Below are positions 12,122 to 23,074 of a stretch of 64,000 nt of DNA, one piece after another; position 1 is the stretch's first letter, and each line of letters begins with the position of its first letter. This DNA comes from Cranoglanis bouderius (lineage: Eukaryota > Chordata > Actinopteri > Siluriformes > Cranoglanididae). The stretch spans positions 30,951,399-31,015,398 of the forward strand of contig CM042535.1 in assembly GCA_023630585.1 (NCBI GenBank), written 5' to 3'. Below the pieces are notes generated by a model. The model was not told where the DNA came from, ran no database searches, and saw only the letters and a list, made by a program, of their open reading frames with translations. The position numbers were made by a program, and so were the translations under genes.

Positions 12122-12354
12122 ACCAGAGATGTTATATGGGGTTCAAGTCAGGTGACTGTGATGGCCCTGTAGAATCTTCCAGGACTTCCTCTGCAACCAA
12201 GCCTTGGTGGAATTTGAGGTATGCTTGGGATCATTGTCCTGTTGGGAGGTCCAATGACGCCTAAGCTTCAGCTTCCTCACAGACGGCATGACGTTTTCTC
12301 CTAGGATTTCCTGATACTTCAGTGAATCCATCTTGCCTTCCACACACTGCAGGT
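12122..12354 (-). repeat. Inverted duplicate of part of the Tc1 transposase at 11439-11671
   Basis: 233 bp, reverse-complementary to 11439-11671 with one difference that I can see (GGGCG against AGGCG). It includes the same TAA mutation. Flanked by TATACC and GGTATA. It lacks Tc1 ends, so it is not an independent transposition. Confidence 0.85.
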
Positions 12355-12736
12355 ATATATAAAAAACAGTTTTATGCACAAAAAAGCACTGATAATTATC
12401 CTAAATTAATAAAATCTCACTTTCATTGCACCACATAATTTCTGTTACTCGCTGCCTTTAGGCATATTGTTTTACTTATGTTAACTTTGATCGTACTGTT
12501 TTAATTAGACATTACAGATCTTAATTGCACTCCCACTGTTTATCACCGCGTCTACATTGCGAGTGAGGAGCAACGCAGCCTCGTGAGATCAGTTACAGAT
12601 CGCGGAGTAGAAACGACAGGAGTTACACTGCAAGCACACAAATACAGCATATAATGAGAAACTTAATTAAACTAAACCTCTTAAGCAACTTGCACCAATT
12701 TCCCCAACTCCTTGCACACAGTGGAGCATTTTGGAT
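12355..12736. other. Unannotated spacer before the hAT element
   Basis: No gene. A GC-richer patch at 12545-12620 (with GATCGCGGAGTAG) may belong to an older element, not identified. Confidence 0.35.
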
Positions 12737-13464
12737 TGGGGCTGCAAAAACTTATCGAGGAAATAGATTATAATCGATAATTAAAGTAATTGACAACGAA
12801 TTTCATTATCAATTAGCTGGGTCTGTGATGTCACTGTAGATAACCCCCGTCAGTGATATCACTTCACAATGGTGAAAAACGCATCTGAGTGAGTCTCCAT
12901 TAAACTTCACTGAATGAGCGCGAGTCTGTGCATGCAAATCAATCAAATAGCTCACAATAGAAAGGAAGCACAATAACTCCTGACTAAAATATTGATTTTG
13001 ATCAAATATGTTGTTTGATGCTATATTTAGCTATATTTAGAAACAAAAGTAATTGTGTTTTTTATGAGAGCAGTAACTGTAATGGGGTTATAACATGTAA
13101 TTGTATATAAATGTAAGAAGTGTCATACTGTGTTCAAATGAGTGAATGTGTGTGTTACTGCAGAAGATTCAACCTCTTACCAGTTAACATTTAGTTTTTG
13201 CTTTTATTTTTCTTTTTTAGCATTTTTAATATAGTGATTTAACTTCTGCTTTAAAGCTTGTGGACAATCAGTTGTTTTTTGTTTTCAAAATATAATGTTA
13301 ATATTTTTTAAAATCCTTTGCACAACATATAGCATAGTTGTAACAAGCTTTAAAGGTCGGGTACGGAGGAACCAGAAAGGAGACAGGCTTAATTCAACTC
13401 GAACCCTTTTATTACTTCCTTTTTTCTCGGTCTTTGGGGTTTTTCTTTTATTTCCCCGTATATA

Positions 13465-14972
13465 CAGGTGCATCTCAATAAATTAGAATGTCGTGGAAAA
13501 GTTCGTTTATTTCAGTAATTCAACTCAAATTGTGAAACTCGTGTATAAAATAAATTCAATGCACACAGACTGAAGTAGTTTAAGTCTTTGGTTCTTTTAA
13601 TTGTGATGATTTTGGCTCACATTTAACAAAAACCCACCAATTCACTATCTCAACAAATTAGAATACTTCATAAGACTAATAAAAAAAACATTTTTAGTGA
13701 ATTGTTGGCCTTCTGGAAAGTATGTTCATTTACTGTACATGTACTCAATACTTGATAGGGGCTCATTTTGCTTTAATTACTGCCTCAATTCGGCGTGGTA
13801 TGGAGGTGATCAGTTTGTGGCACTGCTGAGGTGGTATGGAAGCCCAGGTTTCTTTGACAGTGGCCTTCAGCTCATCTGCATTTTTTGGTCTCTTGTTTCT
13901 CATTTTCCTCTTGACAATACCCCATAGGTTCTCTATGGGGTTCGGGTCTGGTGAGTTTTCTGGCCAGTCAAGCACACCAACACCATGGTCATTTAACCAA
14001 CTTTTGGTGCTTTTGGCAGAGTGGGCAGGTGCCAAATCCTGCTGGAAAATGAAATCAGCATCTTCAAAATGCTGGTCAGCTGAAGGAAGCATGAAGTGCT
14101 CCAAAATTTCTTGGTAAACGGGTGCAGTGACTTTGGTTTTCAAAAAACACAATGGACCAACACCAGCAGATGACATTGCACCCCAAATCATCACAGACTG
14201 TGGAAACTGAACACTGGACTTCAAGCAACTTGTGCTATGAGCTTCTCCACCCTTCCTCCAGACTCTAGGACCTTGGTTTCCAAATGAAATACAAAACTTG
14301 CTCCCATCTGAAAAGAGGATATTGGACCACTGGTCAACAGTCCAGTTCTTCTTCTCGTTAGCCCAGGTAAGACGCCTCTGACGTTGTCTGTGGTTCAGGA
14401 GTGGCTTAACAAGAGGAATACGACAACTGTAGCCAAATTCCTTGGCACGTCTGTGTGTGGTGGCTCTTGATGCCTTGACCCCAGCCTCAGTCCATTCCTT
14501 GTGAACTTCACTCAAATTCTTGAATCGATTTTGCTTGACAATCCTCATAAGGCTGCGGTTCTCTCGGTTGGTTGTGCATCTTTTTCTTCCACAGTTTTTC
14601 CTTCCACTCAACTTTCTGTTAACATGCTTGGATACAGCACTCTGTGAACAGCCAGCTTCTTTGGCAATGAATGTTTGTGGCTTACCTAGTGAACCAAACT
14701 GAGAGACCATTTTGAAGGCTCAGGAAACCTTTGCAGGTGTTTTGAGTTGATTAGCTGATTGGCATGTCACCATATTCTAATTTGTTGAGATAGTGAATTG
14801 GTGGGTTTTTGTTAAATGTGAGCCAAAATCATCACAATTAAAAGAACCAAAGACTTAAACTACTTCAGTCTGTGGCATTGAATTTATTTAATACACGAGT
14901 TTCACAATTTGAGTTGAATTACTGAAATAAACGAACTTTTCCACAACATTCTAATTTACTGAGATGCACCTG
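13465..14972 (-). mobile_element. Tc1-like element, complete, with near-intact transposase
   Basis: 1508 bp, flanked by TA (13463-13464, 14973-14974). Inverted repeats of about 200 bp (13465-13665, 14772-14972) differ at only a few bases. Each has an outer ATCTCAATAAATTAGAATG-like and an inner TCTCAACAAATTAGAATA direct repeat, an IR/DR arrangement. A degenerate sister copy lies at 21533-22978. Confidence 0.93.
13763..14710 (-). CDS. Tc1-family transposase, nearly intact (315 aa)
   Basis: Cut-and-paste DNA transposase that binds its own terminal repeats and inserts at TA. Seen on the minus strand from ATG 14710: MVSQFGSLGKPQTF, HTH1 (AKEAGCSQSAVSKHVNRKLS), a basic linker with RKRCTT, HTH2 (ASRATTHRRAKEFGY) and a DDE domain. 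The first Asp is in LFSDGSKF, where the sister copy has DES, so a Glu beside the catalytic Asp changed to Gly. The second is in FQQDLAPAH and the Glu in NPIENLW. Exactly 34 residues separate the last Asp and Glu (DD34E). TGA at about 13763 replaces a Gly codon and removes the last residues (GAPTKY in the sister copy). This is the only uninterrupted transposase frame in the window. Activity is unproven. Confidence 0.9.
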   Translation of the reverse strand: MVSQFGSLGKPQTFIAKEAGCSQSAVSKHVNRKLSGRKNCGRKRCTTNRENRSLMRIVKQNRFKNLSEVHKEWTEAGVKASRATTHRRAKEFGYSCRIPLVKPLLNHRQRQRRLTWANEKKNWTVDQWSNILFSDGSKFCISFGNQGPRVWRKGGEAHSTSCLKSSVQFPQSVMIWGAMSSAGVGPLCFLKTKVTAPVYQEILEHFMLPSADQHFEDADFIFQQDLAPAHSAKSTKSWLNDHGVGVLDWPENSPDPNPIENLWGIVKRKMRNKRPKNADELKATVKETWASIPPQQCHKLITSIPRRIEAVIKAK

Positions 14973-15410
14973 TATATACACACACGCACGCACGCACACT
15001 TGTGGCTCTGTGTTGGCGTCTCTCTCTCTCTCTCTCTCGAGGCGCGTGTCTCTCCTCCTTTTCTCCTCACTGCAACACAGAACACTCGTTAGTCTCAATT
15101 TCCTACAGGTGTGTAAACCTTACCACTCGCTTTCTCCGGCTCCGTTCTCCATTCACAAACCGGTGCTCGACCACGCCCCCACCTCCACAATAGTTCACAT
15201 AGATACATTTAATACCTTTTTCATAGCCTTCAATTTGCACAATGTTGGAAGGACAACATTGGGCAGAGTGTGAAATAACATGTTTTTTCAGGGGAAAAAA
15301 TACAGAAAATAAAAATTGGCCTTTTAAGCCAACTAATCGATTAATCAAAGAAACAATCGACAGATTAATCGATTATCAAAATAATCGTTAGTTGCAGCCC
15401 TATTTTGGAT

Positions 15411-15965
15411 ACAAACATAAGTTTGTGCTCGTGCATCACTGTCGTGCTTCCGTGCTACACAAGCTCTGCTTTGTAAAGTTTGCAGGTTGCAGTCTTCTTC
15501 ACAGCATTTAATATAAAATGCTCCCATGCCTTAGTGGGTCACACACTTTTTTCCGCTGTCACTTGACGATTACGCCTCCATCTGATGGTTACTGAGGTCA
15601 TGTTGGGCATAAAAGGTCATGCTGACATAAATAGTAAAGTGAAGAAATTCATTGTTGTTGATTCTGGTTAATCTGCTAAAGCTAGAGCATCATATTACGT
15701 GCGCATGACATCATGTGCCATTGACTGGGAAATGGCTTATACTTCCAGTTAGCAAAAAACCGCTAGTATTCCATTTGAGACGATACTACCCTTCTAAAAA
15801 TTCATACACTAGACCGTAAAATGCATAGTGTGAGTTCATAGTGTAAGTGTCATTTGGGACACATAGTTGTCATTTGGGACACATAGTTCATAGTGTAAGT
15901 CCGTCATTTGGGACACAACTTTCGTCTGTACTCTCCGATGTGTGTTTTTGGAACAGAAGTAACAC
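15411..15965. repeat. Dispersed repeat copy (also at 19065-19375)
   Basis: 15570-15960 shares long similarity with 19065-19375, for example TTACGCCTCCATCTGATGGT, GAAAxxGCxTATACTTC and GTCATTTGGGACACA. GTCATTTGGGACACATAGTT is itself tandemly repeated at 15851-15911. Probably a non-autonomous DNA transposon; family not identified. Confidence 0.6.
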
Positions 15966-15984
15966 AATGGAACAGAGTAAACGT

Positions 15985-16065
15985 GCCCCGTGCCGTGCAC
16001 AGACCAACTAATCAATAATAAGATTAGTTGACAACGATTTATTTACTTATCGATTATTAAATGTA
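15985..16065. repeat. hAT-like end fragment
   Basis: CAGACCAACTAATCAATAAT and GACAACGATTTATTTACTTA, then ATCGATTATTA, resemble the end of the hAT copies above (CAGACCCAACTAATTGATAA, TCGTTGTCGATTATT). Confidence 0.5.
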
Positions 16066-19064
16066 CTTATATGGTATATATGTGTATTACATTCATTTGT
16101 GGAATGACTATATCGAAAATGTTTGGTACTCCCTTAGTGGGACTAAGCATTAATCCTCTTCTGTGGTTGGCAGGTCTGATTAAGTCTTATTGCTATTGGG
16201 TTGTCTTAACATAATAATGACATCACATTGAAAAATGGTTTGTGGACTTGAGCTCTGCCCCCTCCAGTCCTCCTCCAAATCTGAACTTTGGTGGTTCAGG
16301 TGTGCACCTGTGGCATGAAGTGAGCTTTTTGGGCCATCCTTAAGATGATCACTACATTCTCTGTGCATTCAGTGCATTCATGCTTTCTTGACAGTTCAGT
16401 GATACAGATGGAGAATGATATTATAATTTATACTTACTCAGATGTATGAATTCTGAATATACAGTATTATTGGAATGCAGTAACCAATAAAATTTTGTTA
16501 AATTAATCAAAAAACAAATTGCATAAGATTACACTGTCAAATTCAAATCATGTCCCTTTGCAAAATTGGCTGACCCCTATATTAAACATAAAAAGCTGTT
16601 AATTTACTGCTGCTTGATGATAAATTAACAAATTAATTTTGTTTCAATATCTTTTGCTGCCATTGTCTTTAACCTTGCCCTCAACAAGTCTACTCACTGT
16701 GACTGGTCCTTGCAAATAATCAGAAGTTAGTAGACTTTCACCAAAAGTTGCCATAAGAATGCATCGAGGATGCTCATAAAGCATAAAATGAAAAATGTAA
16801 TGGAGTATGGCCTAGGCCTGCACAGTCGAGAACCATGAGGCCACAAGTGCACCATTTGGGAATAGTCTATTTGTCTGTTTTCCCCTGTGCACAAGACATA
16901 GCCACTGGGATTTTTTTTCCTCACATAAAGTGGTCAGCTAATTCCACCCAGATAACCGCTTTAATTTTTTTATTTTATTTCGAATGCATACTTTTATTTC
17001 CTTAAAACTCCATATTAAGCACAATGATATGAAATTTTTGAGAGTACTTGTTTCTTTTTAGAGATGTTGTGACAGCCTCAAATAATGTAATGACAAGTTT
17101 TACTTTCATTACAATGCTAATGAAGCTGTTTAGTTTGAACTATTGAGCAATATTGCTTAAAGCAGCTCTGATCGATGTTGGATCACATGACCGTTGTGCA
17201 GAATATAATTTTACAATTTTGTTGTGCGAAGGAATAACAAGGGTACAGAGACATCCAATCAGTTGCTCAAGTACTAAACAGTACTTTCTGGTCAATTTCA
17301 AAATGTGTGCAGTCCTATTATTTTCATTCTGGAAATTTACTTTGTGCTTACTTTGTATGTACAAATTGCACCATATTTTAAATGACCAGTGGTAGTGCTT
17401 CAACCAAGAAGTTGTGCATCTGAGAGCCATTTACTATATGCAGCAGAATCTTTGTTTGATAGAATCTTTGAATCTAGGGTGCCTTATAGAGTAAAGGCAA
17501 ATATTTGCAGCCTTTTGAATGGAAATAAATAAAGTAGGTCTATCCCACTCTCTCTCTTACAGTTTATCTACAAAAAATAAAATTCTAAGATTTAAAAACA
17601 ATATGAAGCATATGCCAAAATCAACAGAAAAATATTTTTTAAAGAGATTTGCCATGGTCACCTTGGTCTCAGGACCTGATATGAGGACGACTGTATATGA
17701 TCTTTGACAGAGTTAAGTGAGCATTGCTCAATAATTTGGCTTGAGACTTGAGATTTGTTTTATGTTTAGGCATTCTGACAATGTTTTCTGGCTTTGTATT
17801 GAGTTTTCTGTTTCTGGCTTTGATCTCAACATTGCAGTTAAATGGAGTTTTGTTTGGAAGTACTTAACAATCCTTTTAGTTTGTGCTAACCCTAGACTAA
17901 ATGACTGGAGCAATTTTTTCACCTCTTACTTTTGCCAAGCATAACATGGAGCTTTCAGACCGTTATATGCAATGTTTATTAAGGTCTGAGAATGTTCAGA
18001 ATGTTGACTGAGCTTTTAAAACTATTGAAAACCCCCAGTGCTTGTTTGCATTTCTTGGCAACACAATCTAAACCCTGTACTTATCAGAGCATTCAGCAAT
18101 TAACAGCTGCCACTTCACATCACTTGGAGCTTGGATTCAGAAAAGGATGGTGTGATACAAATGGCTGCCATGTGCCAAGCCAGATTTCACATATTGACCA
18201 TTTTGTTAGACTGTCACAAGACCAGATGATTGTTTCACCATGTTGCCATCATTCTCCAATTAGTTTGGTACAACCTCCATGTAGGCTACAAATGTCTGGA
18301 TTTTCATTTTGAGTAAAGTTTGGTATTATGGTAAAACCTCTAATATATAGTGTGTTATGATTTCAAGGATGGTTATCATACATTTTTGTGTAGTATTAGA
18401 AAGTTGCATAATTTCCTACTGATGGCAAGCTGTTCATATCTGTAGTGTGGGTCTAGGAGGAATTCACTTTTCACTAAAGTTTTTATTTAATGGTCTGTGC
18501 TTATTAGTAGGAGCGGAACAGGAACAATATTTTTCTTATATAAGAAAAATATTGATTCTCACTTCAATTCTCACTTCAAAACAATTCTGCACTGATCTCC
18601 ATAAATTGATTTTTTTTAAAAGAAACAAAACAGTTCAAATACAATGTGAAGTGTTGTAATTTAAAAATACTCTCATTATTTTTGGCCACGAGTCTAGACT
18701 AATTGGGTGGTGGTAAAGGAGTAGGCTAGCAAGTGAGCTTTGTGTACATTAGTACAATAATCTACTAACTGGAGTTTTAGGGAAAATGACAAACGTGTCA
18801 GCATATGCATTAAATCACCCACTAACCTGAAGTCTTCTATGTTAACTTCTTACACTCATCACTCCCAGAAAAAAAATAATGAGTTGCTGAGAATTTGCAA
18901 GGATCAGCCAATCACCAGTTCAGTTCTGCACTCCTGTCATTGACATAAAGCCTTCTCTTTCTGAAAAGTGTCATTTTGAAAATGTGACAATTGCCAGCAG
19001 CCATAGCCACAACCACAACTTACTATGTTGATCTTAAATTGTGCAAGCAAAATTCGCCTGCAGA
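16066..19064. other. Unannotated region, with a 30-bp perfect palindrome at 18525-18554
   Basis: No gene or recognised mobile element. Short ORFs here have no family resemblance and no coding bias that I can see. The palindrome is described separately. Confidence 0.4.
18525..18554. repeat. Perfect 30-bp palindrome
   Basis: CAATATTTTTCTTAT is followed at once by its exact reverse complement with no spacer. A 13-bp direct repeat (ATTCTCACTTCAA, twice) follows at about 18554-18580. Confidence 0.9.
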
Positions 19065-19375
19065 GACAATTACGCCTCCATCTGATGGTGTCTGAGGTCT
19101 TGTTGGGCATAAAAGGAATCATTAACATAAACAGTAAAATGTACCAATTCATTTTTGTGATATATTTGGCTATTTCGCTAATGCTAGCGCCATCGCATTA
19201 CATGCGTTTGACGTAATTTGCCCTCCACCGGGAAACAGCATATACTTCAGGTTAGTACAATACTGAAAGTGTGCCATTTGAGACTATACTACCCTTCTAA
19301 AATTCATACACTACACAGCAGAGTGTATAGTACATAGTATAAGTGTATAGTAGGTCATTTGGGACACACTAATAG
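19065..19375. repeat. Dispersed repeat, second copy of the 15.6-kb family
   Basis: Same order of blocks as 15570-15960, ending GTCATTTGGGACACAC. Confidence 0.6.
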
Positions 19376-19784
19376 ATAGTCTCAATGCTGTGAAATGTAC
19401 TGGTATTTTGCAATACGATCTAATATTTTATTTATTTAAAAATAAATCAAGAATTCATTTAATTATTTAGCAGGTTTTCAAATTAATTAATTAAGTAAAA
19501 ATTTTTGGCACACTTTTATCCATTGGATAATGGTCTCAAGACTGAACCCTCTAACAAGTGGCAAAACTTGCACCTATGCTTGGTGTAGAAAACCTGTGCC
19601 TTCGCTCAGTGTTGCATATGCTAGAGTCACAGAACAGCATTTTACTTTAACAGTAGAAAAACATAACAAGCAATTGTATATCGAGCTGCATCATGATAAT
19701 CGAGAATAGTTTTGTAACTGCTTTCTGGCACCCTGAATCGAAATCACATTGAAATATAGGGCAGCTAACATGGTATTCCCACCA
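19376..19784. other. Unannotated AT-rich spacer
   Basis: Nothing recognised. Confidence 0.35.
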
Positions 19785-19950
19785 CTACAGCTGAGTAATC
19801 AGGCTCTGAGCTTGTGATCAGATGGTTGAGTTCAAATCCCAGGACCACTAGAAAGCCACTTCTGGGCTGTTGAGCAAGGCCCTTATCTCTCAACTGCTTT
19901 CTAAATTGTAAGTCACTTTGGATTAAAGCATGTTCAAAATGTGTAAATGT
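19785..19950 (+). repeat. tRNA-derived SINE with L2-like tail
   Basis: B-box-like GGTTGAGTTCAAATCCCAG (19825-19843), then GCAAGGCCCTTA and the tail TTGTAAGTCACTTTGGATTA. That tail is shared with the L2 LINE fragment at 23241-23262. This suggests mobilisation by L2 machinery (inference). Confidence 0.6.
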
Positions 19951-20498
19951 TTCAGAAGACTTCATTCCACCATATATTAGTAGGAGGTAATTTTACAACA
20001 GTAAGTACATGTGGCCTCTCTATCATTCTGCTGAATGCTGATGTCTTTTAGTGTGTCTTGTTAATAGTTTCACAGTTGTTCAAGTTCAAGTTGCATAAAG
20101 ATGCTTTTCGTTCAGCTGGTTAAATAAGCAAATACAGTGGCCTCCACCAATATTGGCACCCTTGGTAAATATGCGCAAAGAAGGCTGTGAAAATTGTCCG
20201 TTTTTGAACCTTTTGATCTTTTGTTAAAAAGAAATCACAAAATACTCTGCTCTCATGGATATCAAACAATTGCAAACACAACACAGGTTTATCCAAAGAA
20301 TAAATCTTTGTTAAATATAGGTATGCAACAATTATTCGCACACCTATGAATTCACATGAGAAAAATATATTTGAAGTATATTCCCATTGATATTTTACAT
20401 TTTCTTAATATACCTGGATGATTAGGAACAGGAAATTGTTCAGCCAGGGGTACAAATATGAGTTAATACAGGCCAAATTCCCTTAGTCATTCACAACA

Positions 20499-21477
20499 AT
20501 GGGTAAGGCCAAGGAATATAGCTGTGATGTGCGGCAAAAGGGTGTTGAGCTTCACTAAATGGGAAGTGGCTATAAGAAAATAGCAAAAGCATTGAAAATG
20601 CCCATTTCCACCATCAGGGCAATAATTAAGACATTCCAGTCAACTGTAAATGTTATGAATCAACCTGAAATTGGACATGTGTCTATATTGTATCAACGCA
20701 CTGTGAAGAGGATGGTTCAAATGGCCAAGAAATCTCCAAGGATCACAGCTGGAGAATTGCAGAAGTTAGTTGCATCTTGGGGTCAGAAAGTCTCCAAAAC
20801 TACAAGTCACCTACATCACCACAAGTTGTTTGGAAGGGTTTCAAGAAAAAGCCTCTACTCTCATCCAAAAACAAACTCAAGCGTCTTCAGTTTGCCAGAC
20901 ACTACTGGAACTTCAAATAGAATCGGGTTCTATGGTCAGATGAAAATAGAGCGTTTTGGCAGAGGTGGTTTTGGCACATACAGAGAGGAAGCCATATGGG
21001 AAAAGTACCTCGTGCCCACGGGTAAATATGGTGGTGGCTCTTTAATGTTTTGGGGCTATTTTTCTGCCAGAGGACCTGGACATTTTGTTAGGATACATGG
21101 CATCATGGACTATCAAATATCAATAGATATTAAATGAAAACCTGAATGCCTTTGTCAGAAAGCTTAAAATTGGCTGTGGTTGGATCTTCCAGCAGGACAG
21201 TGATCCAAAACATACATCAATATCAACACAAAAATGGTTTACTGACCACAAAATTAAGGTCCTGTCATGGCTAACCTAGTCCCCTGACTTGAAACCCATA
21301 GAAAACCTGTGAGGTGAACTGAAGAGGAGAGTACACCAGCGTGGACCTCAAAATTTGAAGGATCTGGAGAGATTCTGTATGGAGGAATGGTCTCAGGTCC
21401 CTTGCCATGTATTCTCGAACCTCATCAGGCATTATAGGAGAAGACTCCGAGCTGTTATCTCTAGCGCAAAGTATTGA
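20499..21477 (+). pseudogene. Tc1 transposase pseudogene
   Basis: ATG at 20499 reads MGKAKEYSCDVRQKGVELH, then a stop (TAA, 20556). The frame continues as GSGYKKIAKALKMPISTIRA (HTH). Further blocks: GELQKLVASWGQKVSKTT, KYGGGSLMFWGYFSARGPGH and, after a stop at 21136, FQQDSDPKHT (second Asp). PDLKPIENL follows with a TGA where Trp is expected, then the end SSAKY-stop at 21477. The first Asp region is frameshifted (the WSDE-like segment near 20930). Several lesions make it dead, but the length is preserved. Confidence 0.85.
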
Positions 21478-21532
21478 CTGAAAGGGTGCCAATAATTGTA
21501 TACACCTATATTTAGCTACCTTAATATACCTA

Positions 21533-22978
21533 CAGGTGCATCTCAATAAATTAGAATGTCGTGGAAAAGTTCATTTATTTCAGTAATTCAACTCAAATTG
21601 TGAAACTCGTGTATTAAATAAATTCAATGCCACAGACTGAAGTAGTTTAAGTCAATTCACTATCTCAACAAATTAGAATATGGTGACATGCCAATCAGCT
21701 AATCAACTCAAAACACCTGCAAAGGTTTCCTGAGCCTTCAAAATGGTCTCTCAGTTTGGTTCACTAGGTAAATCACAAACATTCACTGCCAAATTAGCTG
21801 GCTGTTCACAGAGTGCTGTATCCAAGCATGTTAACAGAAAGTTGAGTGGGAGGAAAAAGTGTAGAAGAAAAAGATGCACAACCAACCAAGAGAACCGCAG
21901 CCTTATGAGGATTGTCAAGCAAAATCGATTCAAGAATTTGAGTGAACGTCACAAGCAATGGACTGAGGCTGGGGTCAAGGCATCAAGAGCCACCACACAC
22001 AGACGTGTCAGGAATTTGGCTACAGTTGTCGTATTCCTCTTGTTAAGCCACTCCTGAACCACAGACAACGTCAGAGGCGTCTTACCTGGGCTAAGGAGAA
22101 GAAGAACTGGACTGTTGCCCAGTGGTCCAAAGTCCTCTTTTCAGATGAGAGCAAGTTTTGTATTTCATTTGGAAACCAAGGTCCTAGAGTCTGGAGGAAG
22201 GGTGGAGAAGCTCATAGCCCAAGTTGCTTGAAGTCCAGTGTTAAGTTTCCACAGTCTGTGATGATTTGGGGTGCAATGTCATCTGCTGGTGTTGGTCATA
22301 TTGTGTTTTTTGAAAACCAAAGTCACTGCACCCGTTTACCAAGAAATTTTGGAGCACTTCATGCTTCCTTCTGCTGACCAGCTTTTTGAAGATGCTGATT
22401 TCATTTTCCAGCAGGATTTGGCACCTGCCCACACTGCCAAAAGTTGGTTAAATGACCATGGTGTTGGTGTGCTTGACTGGCCAGCAAACTCACCACACCT
22501 GAACCCCATAGAGAATCTATAGGGCATTGTCAAGAGGAAAATGAGAAACAAGAGACCAAAAAATGCAGATGAGCTGAAGGCCACTGTCAAAGAGACCTGG
22601 GCTTCCATACCACCTCAGCAGTGCCACAAACTGATCACCTCCATGCCACGCCGAATTGAGGCAGTAATTAAAGCAAAAGGAGCCCCTACCAAGTATTGAG
22701 TACATGTACAGTAAATGAACATACTTTCCAGAAGGCCAACAATTCACTAAAAATGTTTTTTTTATTGGTCTTATGAAGTATTCTAATTTTTTGAGATAGT
22801 GAATTGGTGGGTTTTTGTTAAATGTGAGCCAAAATCATCACAATTAAAAGAACCAAAGACTTAAACTACTTCAGTCTGTGTGCATTGAATTTATTTAATA
22901 CACGAGTTTCACAATTTGAGTTGAATTACTGAAATAAATGAACTTTCCACGACATTCTAATTTATTGAGATGCACCTG
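21533..22978 (+). mobile_element. Tc1-like element nested in the 20.1-23.4 kb Tc1
   Basis: Same family as 13465-14972 (CAGGTGCATCTCAATAAATT at both ends, TA duplications at 21531 and 22979). The left inverted repeat is shortened (part of the GTTCTTTTAATTGTG segment is missing). Confidence 0.92.
21743..22699 (+). pseudogene. Tc1 transposase pseudogene (sister of the 315-aa frame)
   Basis: From ATG 21743 (MVSQFGSLGKSQTFTAKLAG) to TGA 22699 after GAPTKY, the natural C-terminus that the 13.8-kb copy has lost. Compared with that copy it has a 1-bp loss near 22010, a 1-bp gain near 22300, a 9-bp loss near 22438 and TAG in place of Trp just after the catalytic Glu (NPIENL-stop, 22518-22520). It keeps SDESKF at the first Asp and FQQDLAPAH at the second. 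Confidence 0.9.
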
Positions 22979-23074
22979 TATATTAAGTTTTCTTAACCTG
23001 TGTTTTGTTTGCAATTGTTTGATATCCATGGGAGCAGAGTATTTTTGTGAAATTTTTTGAACAAAAGATCAAAA

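Larger units (their letters stand above)
13339..15189 (-). mobile_element. Solo LTR of an LTR retrotransposon, itself split by a Tc1 element
   Basis: Starts TGTAACAAGC and ends CCTCCACA (TG...CA), with a 5-bp target duplication ATAGT at 13334-13338 and 15190-15194. Removing the Tc1 leaves about 341 bp. On the minus strand AATAAA signals (complement of 13447-13452 and 13408-13413) sit before the TTGTTACA end, so minus orientation is likely. hAT copy 1 shows the empty site. The superfamily (Ty3/gypsy-like or other) is not determined. Confidence 0.8.
12737..15402 (-). mobile_element. Non-autonomous hAT-like element, copy 2, split by a solo LTR
   Basis: Ends TGGGGCTGCAA (12737) and TTGCAGCCCTA (15392-15402) are inverted repeats (10 of 11). 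Perfect 8-bp target duplications TTTTGGAT flank it (12729-12736, 15403-15410), the hAT hallmark. Without its insert it is about 810 bp, too short for a transposase, and no transposase is visible. Confidence 0.85.

Noticed and set aside
13763..14710. 315-aa frame as a host or domesticated gene
   Set aside because: It sits between intact Tc1 terminal repeats with TA duplications and has no introns or separate promoter. It is the element's own transposase.
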